From the NCBI GenBank assembly GCA_002256005.1, contig NKIQ01000005.1:1-64000 (forward strand): DNA of 64,000 bases. Direction: 5' to 3'. This DNA is from Alphaproteobacteria bacterium PA4. Lineage in GTDB: Bacteria > Pseudomonadota > Alphaproteobacteria > Sphingomonadales > Sphingomonadaceae. The position numbers and the translations under genes were made by a program. Each line of letters opens with the position of its first letter. Position 1 is the stretch's first letter. Below, one piece after another: positions 40,904 through 50,153 of the stretch. The notes below the pieces were generated by a model that was not told the DNA's origin, did not search any database, and saw only the letters and a program-made list of their open reading frames with translations.

Positions 40904-41326
40904 TTACCCCCGCGCCGGCCGCCACAGCGGACCCACTGCCACCAGCAGCACCAGCACGTTGAACAGTGCGTTCGACGCATGGCCCGACGCGATCGAGCCG
41001 GCGCTGTCGAGGGTGAACCAGGCCAGCACGCCATAGAGCACGCATTTGCGCACCGGTTCCGGGGCGAGGTCGTGGACAAAGGCCGACAGGCACCAGATCA
41101 TCACCCCCCAGCCGAGCAGAAAGCCGCCGGTGAGCGCCGACAGGAAGTGCGTGTCAGCGTCGAGCCAGCGTTGCGCGCCGTCGATGGGCCAGCTGAGCAG
41201 GTCCATCGTCAGCCGCGCCGGCTCCCGCGTGGCGGCCATGGTGCCGAGGAAGAACACCGGGCCGAAGCTGCCGACGACCAGCGCCGTCACCTTCAGCCAG
41301 AATTTGTGCTGCGCCTGGGTCGCCAT
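40904..41326 (-). CDS. four-helix membrane protein of unknown family (copy A)
   Basis: 140 residues, about four membrane helices (VTALVVGSFGPVFFLGT; LTGGFLLGWGVMIWCLSAFV; VLYGVLAWFTLDSAGSIA; NALFNVLVLLVAVGPLW). A pattern LGWGV...AWFTLDSAGS..SG....N...N is shared with the gene at 42708-43133, so the two seem to be paralogues. ATG 41326 shares its A with the stop of the upstream epoxide-hydrolase-like gene. I do not recognise the family. Confidence 0.75.
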   Translation of the reverse strand: MATQAQHKFWLKVTALVVGSFGPVFFLGTMAATREPARLTMDLLSWPIDGAQRWLDADTHFLSALTGGFLLGWGVMIWCLSAFVHDLAPEPVRKCVLYGVLAWFTLDSAGSIASGHASNALFNVLVLLVAVGPLWRPARG

Positions 41327-41703
41327 CAGGGCTGCGGCCATTCCGCCATGATGGTCATCACGTCGAAATAGTCGCGCCAATAGGTGATGAGGCCGTTGTG
41401 CACCTCGAACACGCCGGTGACCGGCAGTTCCACCCATTTGTCGGCGAGGCGGTGGCGATCGAGCCGTTCCAGCACCACCACCGGGCCGTTGACCGCCGAG
41501 CGCAGCACGCCGAATTCATTTTCCAGCGTCGGCGCGAAGAAGGGCTCCAGCACGGCGCGGATGCCGGCGGGGCCGTTGACGGCGCCGAACGGGGGCGGGT
41601 TGATATAGACGCAGGTCGGCGACACCAGCGTCATGGCGCGATCATAATCCAGCGGCTCCATCGCCTTCATGAAGGCCAGGCAGGTCTGCATCGGGTCGGT
41701 CAT
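41326..41703 (-). CDS. limonene-1,2-epoxide hydrolase-like protein (NTF2/SnoaL fold)
   Basis: 125-residue NTF2-like enzyme. The residues that matter in limonene-1,2-epoxide hydrolase are all here: Tyr and Asn in VYINPPP, the Arg-x-Asp pair in VLERLDRH, and the second Asp in YWRDYFD, so epoxide or related hydrolysis is likely. Start at the second of two ATGs (41703) because AAGGAG lies 6 nt before it. Downstream of the XRE regulator and overlapping the 4-TM protein gene; probable operon. Confidence 0.82.
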   Translation of the reverse strand: MTDPMQTCLAFMKAMEPLDYDRAMTLVSPTCVYINPPPFGAVNGPAGIRAVLEPFFAPTLENEFGVLRSAVNGPVVVLERLDRHRLADKWVELPVTGVFEVHNGLITYWRDYFDVMTIMAEWPQP

Positions 41704-41774
41704 CATGGGCTCCTTGCGATTGATGGCGGCAGCATCCGGCATCGGCGGCGGCGCTGCAATTACCCGTCAGGTCA

Positions 41775-42590
41775 TCAGCCGGCAGCGCGGAACAGCGCTT
41801 CGGTCGCCGCATCGGCCGGGAACATGGTTTCGATGCGCAATTCCTCCGCCGTCACATCCTGGGCGGTGCCAAAGGTGGCGATGACGGTGAACATCGACAC
41901 TTGCAGATCGCCCAGTTGCAGGATGAAGGGCAGCACCGGCAGCAGCGCCGTATCGGCGGCCGACCACAGCACGGCATCGTCCTGCAGCGGCGCCAGTTCA
42001 TCGAGCACGGCCTGCATCTCTTCGCCGGCCAGCGTTTCCGCCTCGCGCCGCGCTCGCTGCCACACCAGGGGGCCGACGGTCGCCCAGTTGGTGACGAAGG
42101 GCCGGATGCCGGCGGGATGGAAGAACAGACGCATCAGATTGCGTTCGCCGCCGCCGACGCGATCCCAGATGTCCGCGCCCAACATGGCGCCCAGCCGGTC
42201 GAATGGCGCATTGGCCATGCGGACATTCCAGGCCCGGTCGATGGCCACCGCCGGGAAGGGCGCATGCGCGCTCAGCATCATCTGCACCGCCGCCATCACC
42301 TGCCCCATCTGCGGATCATCGAGCGCGCGGCTGCGGAACAGCGGCGCATAGCCGGCCGCGGTCAGCCAGAGATTGCGTTCACGTAAGGGCACTTGCAGCG
42401 TTTCGCTCAGTTGCAGAATCATGTTGCGGCTGGGGTTGGCGCGGCCGGATTCGAGAAAGCTCAGATGCCGTTGCGAGACACCACAGTTCAGCGCCAGATC
42501 GAGCTGCGACAGCCGGCTGCGCTGTCGCCATTCGCGCAGCAGCCGCGGGAAGCCACTGTCGGCATCGGGGCGCGGGATCGTCATGGCCAT
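41775..42590 (-). CDS. XRE-family regulator with MmyB-like ligand domain
   Basis: Transcription regulator, 271 residues. N-terminal HTH (LREWRQRSRLSQLDLALNCG, VSQRHLSFLESGRANPSR) and a C-terminal MmyB-like ligand-binding region (LRERNLWLTAAGYAPLFR, NLMRLFFHPAGIRPFVTNW), as in regulators that bind fatty-acid-like ligands. GGAGG 9 nt before the ATG at 42590 (ATG 42599 overlaps the RBS). Divergent from the 4-TM/dehalogenase pair and first of the leftward group, so it may control both sides. Confidence 0.9.
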   Translation of the reverse strand: MAMTIPRPDADSGFPRLLREWRQRSRLSQLDLALNCGVSQRHLSFLESGRANPSRNMILQLSETLQVPLRERNLWLTAAGYAPLFRSRALDDPQMGQVMAAVQMMLSAHAPFPAVAIDRAWNVRMANAPFDRLGAMLGADIWDRVGGGERNLMRLFFHPAGIRPFVTNWATVGPLVWQRARREAETLAGEEMQAVLDELAPLQDDAVLWSAADTALLPVLPFILQLGDLQVSMFTVIATFGTAQDVTAEELRIETMFPADAATEALFRAAG

Positions 42591-42707
42591 GGTCGGCATC
42601 CTCCAGGCGCGCAGCGTCCCACAGCCGGCGCCGCCGTTCAATGACGCCAGAGGTAATTGACCGACCGCGCGGCTCTGCCAGACTGGACCCGTCAACAGGA
42701 GGCTCGC

Positions 42708-43133
42708 ATGTCATCATTCTGGCGCAACTGGTTCAATCTCTTCTGCCTTTCGCTCATCCTCTTCGGCGTGGTGCTGTGCGGCGGCGCCTTTGAGGCCACA
42801 TCCGGCGCGGTGCGGCTCATCCTCGGGTTCGAGGGCGGCAATGCGGATTTCGTCTTCACGCCGGAACTGCGCTTCGCGCTCGCCGTGATGGGCGCCGTCT
42901 CCATCGGCTGGGGCGTCAATCTGCTGGCGATGATCCCGGCGACGATTGCGCTGGGCGCCCGGGGCCGGCCGTTCTGGAACGCCATTACCGCCGGCATGGT
43001 CAGCTGGTTCGTCATCGATTCCACCCTGTCGGTGCTGACCGGCTTCGGTCTCAACGTGGTGCCCAATCTGGCATTGGCCGGCATGTATCTGCTGGGGCTC
43101 GCCGGCAGCGGCGCGCTGAAACAGCGGGCGTGA
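42708..43133 (+). CDS. four-helix membrane protein of unknown family (copy B)
   Basis: 141 residues with four predicted helices (FNLFCLSLILFGVVLCGGA; FALAVMGAVSIGWGVNLLAMI; ITAGMVSWFVIDSTLSVLTG; LALAGMYLLGLAGSG). Shares IGWGV...SWFVIDSTLS..TG....N...N with copy A at 40904-41326. Strong RBS AGGAGG 6 nt before the ATG. The dehalogenase gene starts 3 nt after its stop. Function unknown; a helper or transporter for the neighbouring hydrolase is only a guess. Confidence 0.75.
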   Translation: MSSFWRNWFNLFCLSLILFGVVLCGGAFEATSGAVRLILGFEGGNADFVFTPELRFALAVMGAVSIGWGVNLLAMIPATIALGARGRPFWNAITAGMVSWFVIDSTLSVLTGFGLNVVPNLALAGMYLLGLAGSGALKQRA

Positions 43134-43136
43134 ACG

Positions 43137-44036
43137 ATGGAGGCCCTGCGCACCCCCGCCGACCGCTTCACCGCCCTGCCCGGTTTTCCCTGGCCAGCGC
43201 ATTACATCGATGATCTGCCCGGCTATGCGGGCCTGCGCGCCGCGCGCATCGATGAAGGCCCGGCGGACGCGCCGGTGTTCCTCTGCCTGCACGGGCAACC
43301 GACCTGGAGCTATCTCTATCGTCGCATGATCCCGGTGTTTCTGGCCGCCGGCGGCCGGGTGGTGGCGCCCGATCTGTTCGGCTTCGGCCGCTCCGACAAG
43401 CCGGTCGAAACTGCAGACTATAGTTTCGATTTCCACCGCAACATGCTGATCGCGCTGATCGAACGCCTCGATCTGCGCCGCGTCACGCTGGTGGTGCAGG
43501 ATTGGGGCGGGCTGATCGGGCTGACGCTGCCGGTGGCGCCGGGCATGGCCGCGCGCATCGACCGGCTGATCGTCATGAACACCTGCATCGCCACCGGCAC
43601 GCCGCCGAGCGATGGTTTCCTCGCCTGGCGCGACTATGCCGGCGCCCGGCCGGATCTCGACATCGGCGCGCTGCTCCACCGCTCGGCGCCGCACCTGACG
43701 CAAGAAGAGACCGCCGCCTATGATGCGCCCTTCCCCGATGCCCGCTTCAAGGCCGGGGTGCGCGCCTTTCCGCCGCTGGTGATGACGGCGCCCGACATGC
43801 CGGGCGTGGCGACCTCGCTGGCCGCCAAAGCGTTCTGGGCGAATGACTGGCAGGGCGAGACGTTCATGGCCTGGGGCGCCGCCGACCCGGTGTTCGGGCT
43901 GGAGGTGATGGCCGATCTGCGCGCCGGGATCCGCGGCTGCCCGGAGCCGCTGATCATCCCGACAGGTGGGCATTTCGTGCAGGAATGGGGCGAGGAGATC
44001 GCGACCGCCGCGCTGGCGGCGTTCGGGGGGCAATAA
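43137..44036 (+). CDS. haloalkane dehalogenase, DhlA-like (HLD-I)
   Basis: Alpha/beta-hydrolase that would replace halogen by hydroxyl in haloalkanes. It follows Xanthobacter DhlA closely: RTPADRFTALPGFPW start, CLHGQPTWSYLYRRMIPVF oxyanion region, nucleophile Asp and halide-binding Trp in VVQDWGG, the second halide-site pair in DGFLAWRDY (positions of DhlA Phe172 and Trp175), acid Asp in GAADPVFG, and His in GHFVQEWGEE. 299 residues. All catalytic residues are present; substrate range unknown. Translationally close to the 4-TM gene. Confidence 0.88.
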   Translation: MEALRTPADRFTALPGFPWPAHYIDDLPGYAGLRAARIDEGPADAPVFLCLHGQPTWSYLYRRMIPVFLAAGGRVVAPDLFGFGRSDKPVETADYSFDFHRNMLIALIERLDLRRVTLVVQDWGGLIGLTLPVAPGMAARIDRLIVMNTCIATGTPPSDGFLAWRDYAGARPDLDIGALLHRSAPHLTQEETAAYDAPFPDARFKAGVRAFPPLVMTAPDMPGVATSLAAKAFWANDWQGETFMAWGAADPVFGLEVMADLRAGIRGCPEPLIIPTGGHFVQEWGEEIATAALAAFGGQ

Positions 44037-44040
44037 CTTT

Positions 44041-44171
44041 ACCTCCCCCCGCCGGGGGGAGGTCGGACTCGGGCTTGCCCGAGCCGGGAGAGGGGTTACA
44101 CGCGTGGCAACCGGCGTTGCCCCTCTCCCGGCTCGCTGCGCGAGTCCGACCTCTCCCCGGCGGGGAGAGGT
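44041..44171. repeat. palindromic repeat doublet, family A, overlapping the end of prmC
   Basis: ACCTCCCCCC-GCCGGGGGGAGGT, CGGACTCGGG...CCCGAGCCGGGAGAGGGG, spacer, then inverted CCCCTCTCCCGGCTCG...CGAGTCCGACCTCTCCCC-GGCGGGGAGAGGT. The right copy is translated as the tail of PrmC. Confidence 0.92.
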
Positions 44172-44977
44172 GGGTTCTTTTTCAGCACCAGCGCGCGATC
44201 CCGCCCGGCCAGATCGCGCTTCACCGCCACGGCAAACCCCGCCGCCATCGCCAGTGCCGCCACCGCCGCTGCTTGCGTCGCGCCGATCTCCAGCACCGCG
44301 ACGCCATCGGGGTTGAGCAGGCCGGGCAGCTGCGGCACCAGCCGGCGATAATCGTCCAGCCCCTCCGGCCCGGCAAACAGCGCCGTGCCCGGTTCATGGT
44401 CGCGCACATCTGAAGAAAGGTCCGCCGAATCTTCGACATAGGGCGGATTGCTCAAGATCAGGTCGAAGCGCTGGCGCAGCCCCTGCCCCCAATCGCCCTG
44501 GCGGAACACGCAGCGTTCGGCAAAGCCCAGCCGCCGGGCATTGCCGGTCGCCACCGCCAGCGCCCGCTCCGACTTGTCGACGCCCAGCCCGCGGGCGCGC
44601 GGAAATTCCGACAGGCAGGCAAGCAGCAACGCGCCCGACCCCGTCCCCAGATCGAGGATCGTCGCCGGCGGGTGCGCCGCAAACGCCGCCAGCGCCGCCT
44701 CCACCAGCGTTTCCGAATCCGGCCGCGGGATCAGCACATCGGGCGTCACATCAAGGTCGAGTGACCAGAATTCGCGCGCGCCGGTGATATAGGCGACCGG
44801 CTCGCCGGCCTCGCGCCGTGCCACCAGCGTCTCGAACTCCGCCTCGTCAATGGCCAGGTCCGCCGGCCCGGCCAGCAGCGCCAGCCGATCGGTACCGACC
44901 AGATGCGCCAGCAACACCTCCGCATCGAAGCGATCGATGCGACGGCTGGCGGCGAGCAGGGCGGCGGCGGCGTTCAT
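44096..44977 (-). CDS. prmC: release factor glutamine methyltransferase PrmC
   Basis: Methylates the GGQ glutamine of release factors. AdoMet motif ILDLGTGSGALLLACL, substrate motif LILSNPPYV. 293 residues. The last about 24 residues (from [19 protein letters not shown] on, ending RLPRV) are read from the palindromic repeat at 44041-44171, beyond the normal end near LVLKK. Sits downstream of prfA, the gene for its substrate, separated by another repeat. Confidence 0.95.
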   Translation of the reverse strand: MNAAAALLAASRRIDRFDAEVLLAHLVGTDRLALLAGPADLAIDEAEFETLVARREAGEPVAYITGAREFWSLDLDVTPDVLIPRPDSETLVEAALAAFAAHPPATILDLGTGSGALLLACLSEFPRARGLGVDKSERALAVATGNARRLGFAERCVFRQGDWGQGLRQRFDLILSNPPYVEDSADLSSDVRDHEPGTALFAGPEGLDDYRRLVPQLPGLLNPDGVAVLEIGATQAAAVAALAMAAGFAVAVKRDLAGRDRALVLKKNPPLPAGERSDSRSEPGEGQRRLPRV

Positions 44978-45036
44978 GGGGTGGTTTGACCATGGCGGGG
45001 CGGCGACGGCAAGGGGTGGACGGCGAGCGGCGTAAC

Positions 45037-45150
45037 CTCCCTCCCCCCTGCGGGGAGGGCGACTCGGGCACAGCCCGAGCGGGGTGGGGGTTACGCCTGT
45101 GGCCGCACGAGGACCCCCACCCCGCTCGCGCAGGGGGGAGGGAGTCGCCC
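45037..45150. repeat. palindromic repeat doublet, family A variant
   Basis: CCTCCCTCCCCCC-TGCGGGGAGGG, CGACTCGGG...CCGAGCGGGGTGGGGGTT, spacer, inverted GACCCCCACCCCGCTCGCG, and an incomplete right hairpin (CAGGGGGGAGGGAG). Together with 44978-45036 it fills the gap between prfA and prmC. Same subtype as 58278-58405. Confidence 0.88.
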
Positions 45151-45151
45151 C

Positions 45152-46219
45152 CTACCCGTCGATCGCCGCCAGCCGCGCCGCTTCATCCTCGGCGATCAGC
45201 GCGGAGACCAGTTCTTCCAGCCCCGGGCCTTCGACGATTTCGGGCAGGCGGTGCAGGGTCAGGTTGATGCGGTGGTCGGTGACGCGGCCTTGCGGGAAAT
45301 TATAGGTGCGGATGCGTTCGGAGCGGTCGCCGGAGCCGACCATGGCCTTGCGATCGGCCGAGCGCGCCTGATCGACTTTGGAGCGTTCGAGGTCATAGAG
45401 GCGCGAGCGCAGCACCTTCAGCGCCTTGGCCTTGTTCTTGTGCTGGGATTTTTCATCCTGCTGCTGGACGACGAGGCCCGAGGGCAGGTGCGTGATGCGC
45501 ACGGCGGAATCGGTGGTGTTGACCGACTGGCCGCCGGGGCCGGACGAGCGGAACACATCGATGCGCAGGTCCTTGTCGTCGATCTGCACATCGACCTCTT
45601 CCGCCTCCGGCAGCACGGCGACGGTGGCGGCGCTGGTGTGGATGCGCCCTTGGGTTTCGGTGGCCGGCACACGCTGCACGCGGTGGACGCCGGATTCGAA
45701 CTTCAGCCGGGCAAAGACGCTGTCGCCGGTGACGCTGGCGATGATCTCCTTGAAGCCGCCCATTTCGCCCGGCGACATGCTGATCGCCTCGACGCGCCAG
45801 CCGCGGGTGGCGGCATAGCGTTCGTACATGCGGTAAAGGTCGCCGGCGAACAGCGCCGCCTCGTCACCGCCGGTGCCGGCGCGGATTTCGAGCATGGCCG
45901 GCTTGGCATCGGCCTTGTCGGTGGGCAGCAGCTTCAGCGCCAGCGCGCGCTCGGCGGCGGGGAGTTGGGCGGTCAGGTCGCGCAGTTCGTCCTGCGCCAT
46001 CTCATACATCTCGTCATCGGCCGGGATGGCGGCAAGGCTCGCGGCTTCATCGCGCAGGGCGCGCAGCGTGGCGGCGGCTTCGACGACGGGGGTGAGCTCG
46101 GCATAATCCTTGGACAGCTGCACGAACCGGTCGGCGGCGAGCGCGGGATTGCCCATCTGCGCGGCGAGATCGGCGTGGCGCCGCTCGATCTGCGCGATGC
46201 GTTCGGGGGAGATGATCAT
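45152..46219 (-). CDS. prfA: peptide chain release factor 1
   Basis: Ends translation at UAA and UAG. The PxT recognition tripeptide (VPATETQGR), the GGQ peptidyl-hydrolysis loop ([17 protein letters not shown]) and the C-terminal [17 protein letters not shown] are all clear. 355 residues from ATG 46219; the open frame further upstream is only repeat sequence (46229-46358). Middle of hisS-prfA-prmC on the minus strand. Confidence 0.97.
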   Translation of the reverse strand: MIISPERIAQIERRHADLAAQMGNPALAADRFVQLSKDYAELTPVVEAAATLRALRDEAASLAAIPADDEMYEMAQDELRDLTAQLPAAERALALKLLPTDKADAKPAMLEIRAGTGGDEAALFAGDLYRMYERYAATRGWRVEAISMSPGEMGGFKEIIASVTGDSVFARLKFESGVHRVQRVPATETQGRIHTSAATVAVLPEAEEVDVQIDDKDLRIDVFRSSGPGGQSVNTTDSAVRITHLPSGLVVQQQDEKSQHKNKAKALKVLRSRLYDLERSKVDQARSADRKAMVGSGDRSERIRTYNFPQGRVTDHRINLTLHRLPEIVEGPGLEELVSALIAEDEAARLAAIDG

Positions 46220-46228
46220 GCCAAACCC

Positions 46229-46358
46229 ACCTCTCCCCTTGAGGGAGAGGTCGGACTCGGCGCAGCCGAGCCGGGTGAGGGGTTCTCGCGCCGACGCCCC
46301 TGCCCACCTCTCCCCGCCGGGGAGAGGTCGGACTCGGCAACGCCGCGCCGGGCGCGGG
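46229..46358. repeat. two family A copies in direct orientation
   Basis: ACCTCTCCCC-TTGA-GGGAGAGGT with CGGACTCGG...CCGAGCCGGGTGAGGGG, then a second ACCTCTCCCC-GCCGGGGAGAGGT with CGGACTCGG in the same orientation and a degenerate end. Elsewhere pairs are inverted; this is the one tandem arrangement. Lies between hisS and prfA. Confidence 0.85.
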
Positions 46359-46374
46359 GCCGCGCGTGCGCCCT

Positions 46375-47598
46375 TCATGCCACCACCCCGGCAATCGCGG
46401 CGGCCAGCGCAGCGCGTTCCGCGTCATCGCCGGTCAGATGCTGCACATGCCGGCTGCCATCGGCGCGCACGAAGACGATCGCCGCCGTATCCCGCTTGCG
46501 CGCGATCTCCACCTGGCGTTTGGCATTGCCGCGATAGGCCATTTCGGCCGCCAGCCCAGCACGGCGCAGCGCCAGCAGCAGTGCCGCCGCGGCCTCGGTC
46601 ATTTCGGGCGCGTCCGGCACCACGGCGATGACGTGCCCCACCGCCGGCGCCGCCACCAGCATCGCCAACCGCTCGATCCCGCCGGCCCAGCCGACCGCCG
46701 GCGTGTCCGGCCCGCCCATGCTGCCGATCAGCCCGTCATAGCGCCCGCCGCCGATCACCGTGCCCTGCGCCCCCAGCGCGTCGGTCACGAATTCGAACGC
46801 TGTATGCCGGTAATAGTCGAAGCCCCGCACCAGCGATTCCGCCCGCACGAACGCCACACCCGACGCCTGCAACCCCTTTTGCACGCTGTCGAAAAACGCG
46901 CCGGCTTCGCTGGTCATAAACGCATCGATGCGCGGCGCATCCGCCACCAGCGCGCGGTCGCCCTCCGCCTTGGAATCCAGAATCCGCAGCGGGTTCTTCG
47001 CCAGCCGCTCGCGGCTCTCGGCGCTCAGCACGTCCATGTGCGCCGAAAAATGCGCCACCAGCGCCGCCCGCCAGGCGGCGCGCGTTTCCGCATCGCCCAG
47101 TGTGTTCAGCTGCAGCGTCACATCGCCGGCCACGCCCAGCTCGTTCAGCACCTGCTGGCCGAGCGCGATCACCTCCACGTCCGCCGCCGGCTCCGCCGCG
47201 CCGATCACTTCGGCGTCGAGCTGATGGAACTGGCGGAAGCGGCCCTTTTGCGGGCGTTCATAGCGGAACAGCGGCCCCCAGGCGGCGACCTTCAGCGGCG
47301 CATGCTGCTGCCAGCCATTCTCGATATAGGCGCGGGCGATGCCGGCGGTGAATTCCGGGCGCAGGGTCAGCGAATCCCCGCCGCGATCCTCGAACGAATA
47401 CATTTCCTTCGAGACGACATCGGTGGTTTCGCCCAGCGAGCGGGCGAACACCGCGGTGCTTTCGAAAATCGGCACATCGACCCGGCCGAAGCCATAGAGT
47501 TTGCGCACGCGGTTGAAGGTTTCGACGACATGGTCGAACCGGGCCGCTGTCTCGCCGAACATGTCCTGGGTGCCGCGCGGGCGCTGTATCTTGCTCAT
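46375..47598 (-). CDS. hisS: histidyl-tRNA synthetase
   Basis: Class II aminoacyl-tRNA synthetase. Motif 1 around [13 protein letters not shown], motif 2 [21 protein letters not shown] (Arg for ATP), histidine motifs [13 protein letters not shown] and GGGRYDGL, motif 3 [12 protein letters not shown], and a C-terminal anticodon-binding domain. 407 residues, normal. Upstream of prfA; divergent M61 gene on the other side. Confidence 0.96.
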   Translation of the reverse strand: MSKIQRPRGTQDMFGETAARFDHVVETFNRVRKLYGFGRVDVPIFESTAVFARSLGETTDVVSKEMYSFEDRGGDSLTLRPEFTAGIARAYIENGWQQHAPLKVAAWGPLFRYERPQKGRFRQFHQLDAEVIGAAEPAADVEVIALGQQVLNELGVAGDVTLQLNTLGDAETRAAWRAALVAHFSAHMDVLSAESRERLAKNPLRILDSKAEGDRALVADAPRIDAFMTSEAGAFFDSVQKGLQASGVAFVRAESLVRGFDYYRHTAFEFVTDALGAQGTVIGGGRYDGLIGSMGGPDTPAVGWAGGIERLAMLVAAPAVGHVIAVVPDAPEMTEAAAALLLALRRAGLAAEMAYRGNAKRQVEIARKRDTAAIVFVRADGSRHVQHLTGDDAERAALAAAIAGVVA

Positions 47599-47698
47599 CG
47601 GCGCCCGCGATAGGCGAGCAGCGCGGATTTGTCATCCTTCGCCTGTCTTTACAGGCCGCCGCACCCCCGCCTATCACCGCCGCAAAGGGGTAATATCG

Positions 47699-49612
47699 AT
47701 GCTGAAATTGTTTCCGACGCTCGCGCTCGGCCTGCTCGCCACGACCGCAATGGCGGCGCCGATCCGCAGCCTGCCGCAGCCGCTGCCGATTATCGACACC
47801 ATCCCGGCGGCGAAGGATGTGGCCTTTCCGGGCACGATGACGCTCAATATCGATGCGACCGACGTGACACGCGGCATCTGGAAGGTCGAGCAGCGCATCC
47901 CCGTCCCCGCCGCCGGGCCGTTCACGCTGCTGCTGCCGAAATGGCTGCCCGGCAACCATGCCCCGCGCGGCGAGCTGGACAAGATCGTCGGCCTGACCTT
48001 CACCGCCAGCGGCAAGGTGCTGAGCTGGAAGCGCGACCCCATCGACATGTTCGCCTTCCACATCGATGTGCCCGCCGGTGTGCACCATGTCGATGCGCGC
48101 TTCAGCTTCGCCAGCGCCACCGCCGGCAACCAGGGCCGCATCGTCGCCACCGCCGACATGCTGAGCCTGCAACCCAACAATGCCTCGCTCTATCCGGCCG
48201 GCTGGTTCACCCGCCGCATTCCGGTGACGACGACGGTGACCTGGCCCAAGGGCTGGACCGCCGCCGGCGCGCTGCGCGAAACGGCGCGCAATGGCGATGC
48301 CATCACCTATGAAACCACCGATTACGAGACTCTGGTCGACAGCCCGTTCCTCGCCGGCCGCTGGTTCCGCAAATGGGATCTGGGCCAGAATGTCACGCTG
48401 AACGTCGCCGCCGATTTCGACCGCGCGCTGGCGGCGACGCCCGAACAGATCGACGCCCACAAGCGGCTGGTCGATCAGGCGGTGAAGCTGTTCGGCGCCC
48501 GGCATTTCGATCATTATGACTTCCTGCTGTCGCTGTCCGACACCATGGGCGGCATCGGGCTGGAGCATCATCGCAGCAGCGAAAATGGCGTGCCGACCGG
48601 CTATTTCGGTGACTGGAGCAAGGGGCCGGGCGACCGCAATTTGCTGCCGCACGAATTCACCCACAGCTGGAACGGCAAATACCGCCGCGGCGCCGATCTG
48701 TTCACCCCGGATTACCGCATGCCGATGCGCAATTCTTTGCTCTGGGTCTATGAAGGCCAGACGCAATTCTGGGGCTATGTGCTCGGCGCGCGCGCCGGGC
48801 TGGCGACGAAGCAGGACACGCTCGACAGCCTCGCCGCCATCGCCGCAGTGCAGGACAATCGCCCGGCGCGGGCCTGGCGCTCGCTCGATGACACCACCAA
48901 CGACCCGGTGATCTCCTCGCGCCAGCCCAAGGGCTGGCTGAGCCAGCAGCGGAGCGAGGATTATTACAATGAAGGCATGCTGATCTGGCTGGAGGCCGAT
49001 GCCATCATCCGCCGCGAGAGCAAGGGCGCCAAGGGCATGGACGATTTCGCCCGGGCGTTCTTTGGCGTGAATGATGGCGACTGGGGCATCAACACCTATG
49101 ATTTCAATACGCTGGTCAAGACTTTGAACGGCGTGCAGCCCTATGACTGGGCGGGTTTCCTCACCCAGCGGTTGACCGAAAAGGCCGCTGGTGCGCCGCT
49201 CAACGGCTTCACCCTGTCGGGCTACAAGCTGATCTATACCGACAAGCCGACCACCGCCTTCAACGCCCCCCGCCGCGGCGTGACGGTGAACAATTTGAGC
49301 TATTCGGGCGGGCTGGTGATCGGCAAGGAGGCGCGCGTCGAACAGGTGATCTGGGACAGCGCTGCCTATGCCGCCGGCATCACGGTGGGTGACCAGATCG
49401 TCTCGGTCAACGACCGGCCCTATTCGGACGAGCTGATCAAGGCGGAAATCACCGCAGCAAAAGGCGGCACCACGCCGCTGCGCCTGATCGTCAAGACCGA
49501 GGACCGGCTGCGCCAGGTGGAGCTGCTGTGGACCGGCGGGCTGCGCTATCCGCGGTTCGAGAAGAGCGGGCCGGAGGGCGCGCTGGACAGGCTGCTGGTG
49601 GCGCGGCCTTAA
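47699..49612 (+). CDS. exported M61-family aminopeptidase with PDZ domain
   Basis: Glycyl-aminopeptidase family zinc peptidase of the periplasm. Signal peptide (MLKLFPTLALGLLATTAMA), N-terminal beta domain, catalytic LLPHEFTHSWNGKYRRG (HExxH) with the third ligand in LLWVYEGQTQFWG, and a C-terminal PDZ domain (about 530-610, VEQVIWDSAAYAAGITVGDQIV, shortened here). 637 residues from ATG 47699. A repeat doublet follows 4 nt after the stop. Confidence 0.93.
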   Translation: MLKLFPTLALGLLATTAMAAPIRSLPQPLPIIDTIPAAKDVAFPGTMTLNIDATDVTRGIWKVEQRIPVPAAGPFTLLLPKWLPGNHAPRGELDKIVGLTFTASGKVLSWKRDPIDMFAFHIDVPAGVHHVDARFSFASATAGNQGRIVATADMLSLQPNNASLYPAGWFTRRIPVTTTVTWPKGWTAAGALRETARNGDAITYETTDYETLVDSPFLAGRWFRKWDLGQNVTLNVAADFDRALAATPEQIDAHKRLVDQAVKLFGARHFDHYDFLLSLSDTMGGIGLEHHRSSENGVPTGYFGDWSKGPGDRNLLPHEFTHSWNGKYRRGADLFTPDYRMPMRNSLLWVYEGQTQFWGYVLGARAGLATKQDTLDSLAAIAAVQDNRPARAWRSLDDTTNDPVISSRQPKGWLSQQRSEDYYNEGMLIWLEADAIIRRESKGAKGMDDFARAFFGVNDGDWGINTYDFNTLVKTLNGVQPYDWAGFLTQRLTEKAAGAPLNGFTLSGYKLIYTDKPTTAFNAPRRGVTVNNLSYSGGLVIGKEARVEQVIWDSAAYAAGITVGDQIVSVNDRPYSDELIKAEITAAKGGTTPLRLIVKTEDRLRQVELLWTGGLRYPRFEKSGPEGALDRLLVARP

Positions 49613-49616
49613 AAAT

Positions 49617-49748
49617 ACCTCTCCCTGCCGGGGAGAGGTCGGACTCGGGCTTGCCCGAGCCGGGAGAGGGGCGGCGCATGTGGCCGCGTGAGAACCCCTC
49701 TCCCGGCTCGCCTGCGGCGAGTCCGACCTCCCCCCGGCGGGGGGAGGT
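49617..49748. repeat. palindromic repeat doublet, family A
   Basis: ACCTCTCCC-TGCCGGGGAGAGGT, CGGACTCGGG...CCCGAGCCGGGAGAGGGG, spacer GCGGCGCATGTGGCCGCG, then inverted CCCCTCTCCCGGCTCG...CGAGTCCGACCTCCCCCC-GGCGGGGGGAGGT. Fills the space between convergent genes, so it may act as a bidirectional terminator. Confidence 0.92.
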
Positions 49749-49754
49749 GAATGC

Positions 49755-50084
49755 TCACCCCTCCACCAGCTTCAACCCGAGTATGCACCCCAGCAACCCG
49801 GCAATCAGCGCCAGCCGCAGCAGCCCCGCCGGCTCCCCGAACCACAGCATGCCCACTGCCACGGTGCCGACCGCGCCGATGCCGGCCCATACCGCATAGG
49901 CCGTGCCCAGCGGCACGCTGCGCCCGGCATATTCGAGCAGGCTCATGCTCAGCCCCACCGACACCAGGAACGCCAAAGTCCAGGGCCAATTGCGAAACCC
50001 GTCGACGAAGCGCAGCGAGGTGGTGAAGCCGACTTCGAACAGGCCGCCGAGGATCAGCGCGCCCCAGGGCAGCAGGTTGGCCAT
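49755..50084 (-). CDS. small multidrug resistance (SMR) family transporter, SugE/Gdx-like
   Basis: Four-helix dual-topology proton antiporter. 109 residues with the conserved membrane Glu in GGLFEVGFTTSL, then GFRNWPW, SLLEYAGRSVPLGTAYAVWAGIGAVGT and WFGEP. The FEVG...GF pattern is closer to SugE/Gdx (guanidinium exporters) than to EmrE, but this is not decisive. An agmatinase relative elsewhere in the window also acts on guanidino compounds; no link is shown. Confidence 0.88.
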   Translation of the reverse strand: MANLLPWGALILGGLFEVGFTTSLRFVDGFRNWPWTLAFLVSVGLSMSLLEYAGRSVPLGTAYAVWAGIGAVGTVAVGMLWFGEPAGLLRLALIAGLLGCILGLKLVEG

Positions 50085-50153
50085 TGCGGCAATCCTTCCA
50101 TGGACGAATCGCGGAGCGGCCATTAGGTCGCATCCTGCAAACAGGAGAATAGC

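Noticed and set aside
46220-46378. N-terminal extension of PrfA to the ATG at 46378
   Set aside because: The extra 53 residues are entirely repeat-coded (family A), while the ATG at 46219 gives the normal family N-terminus.
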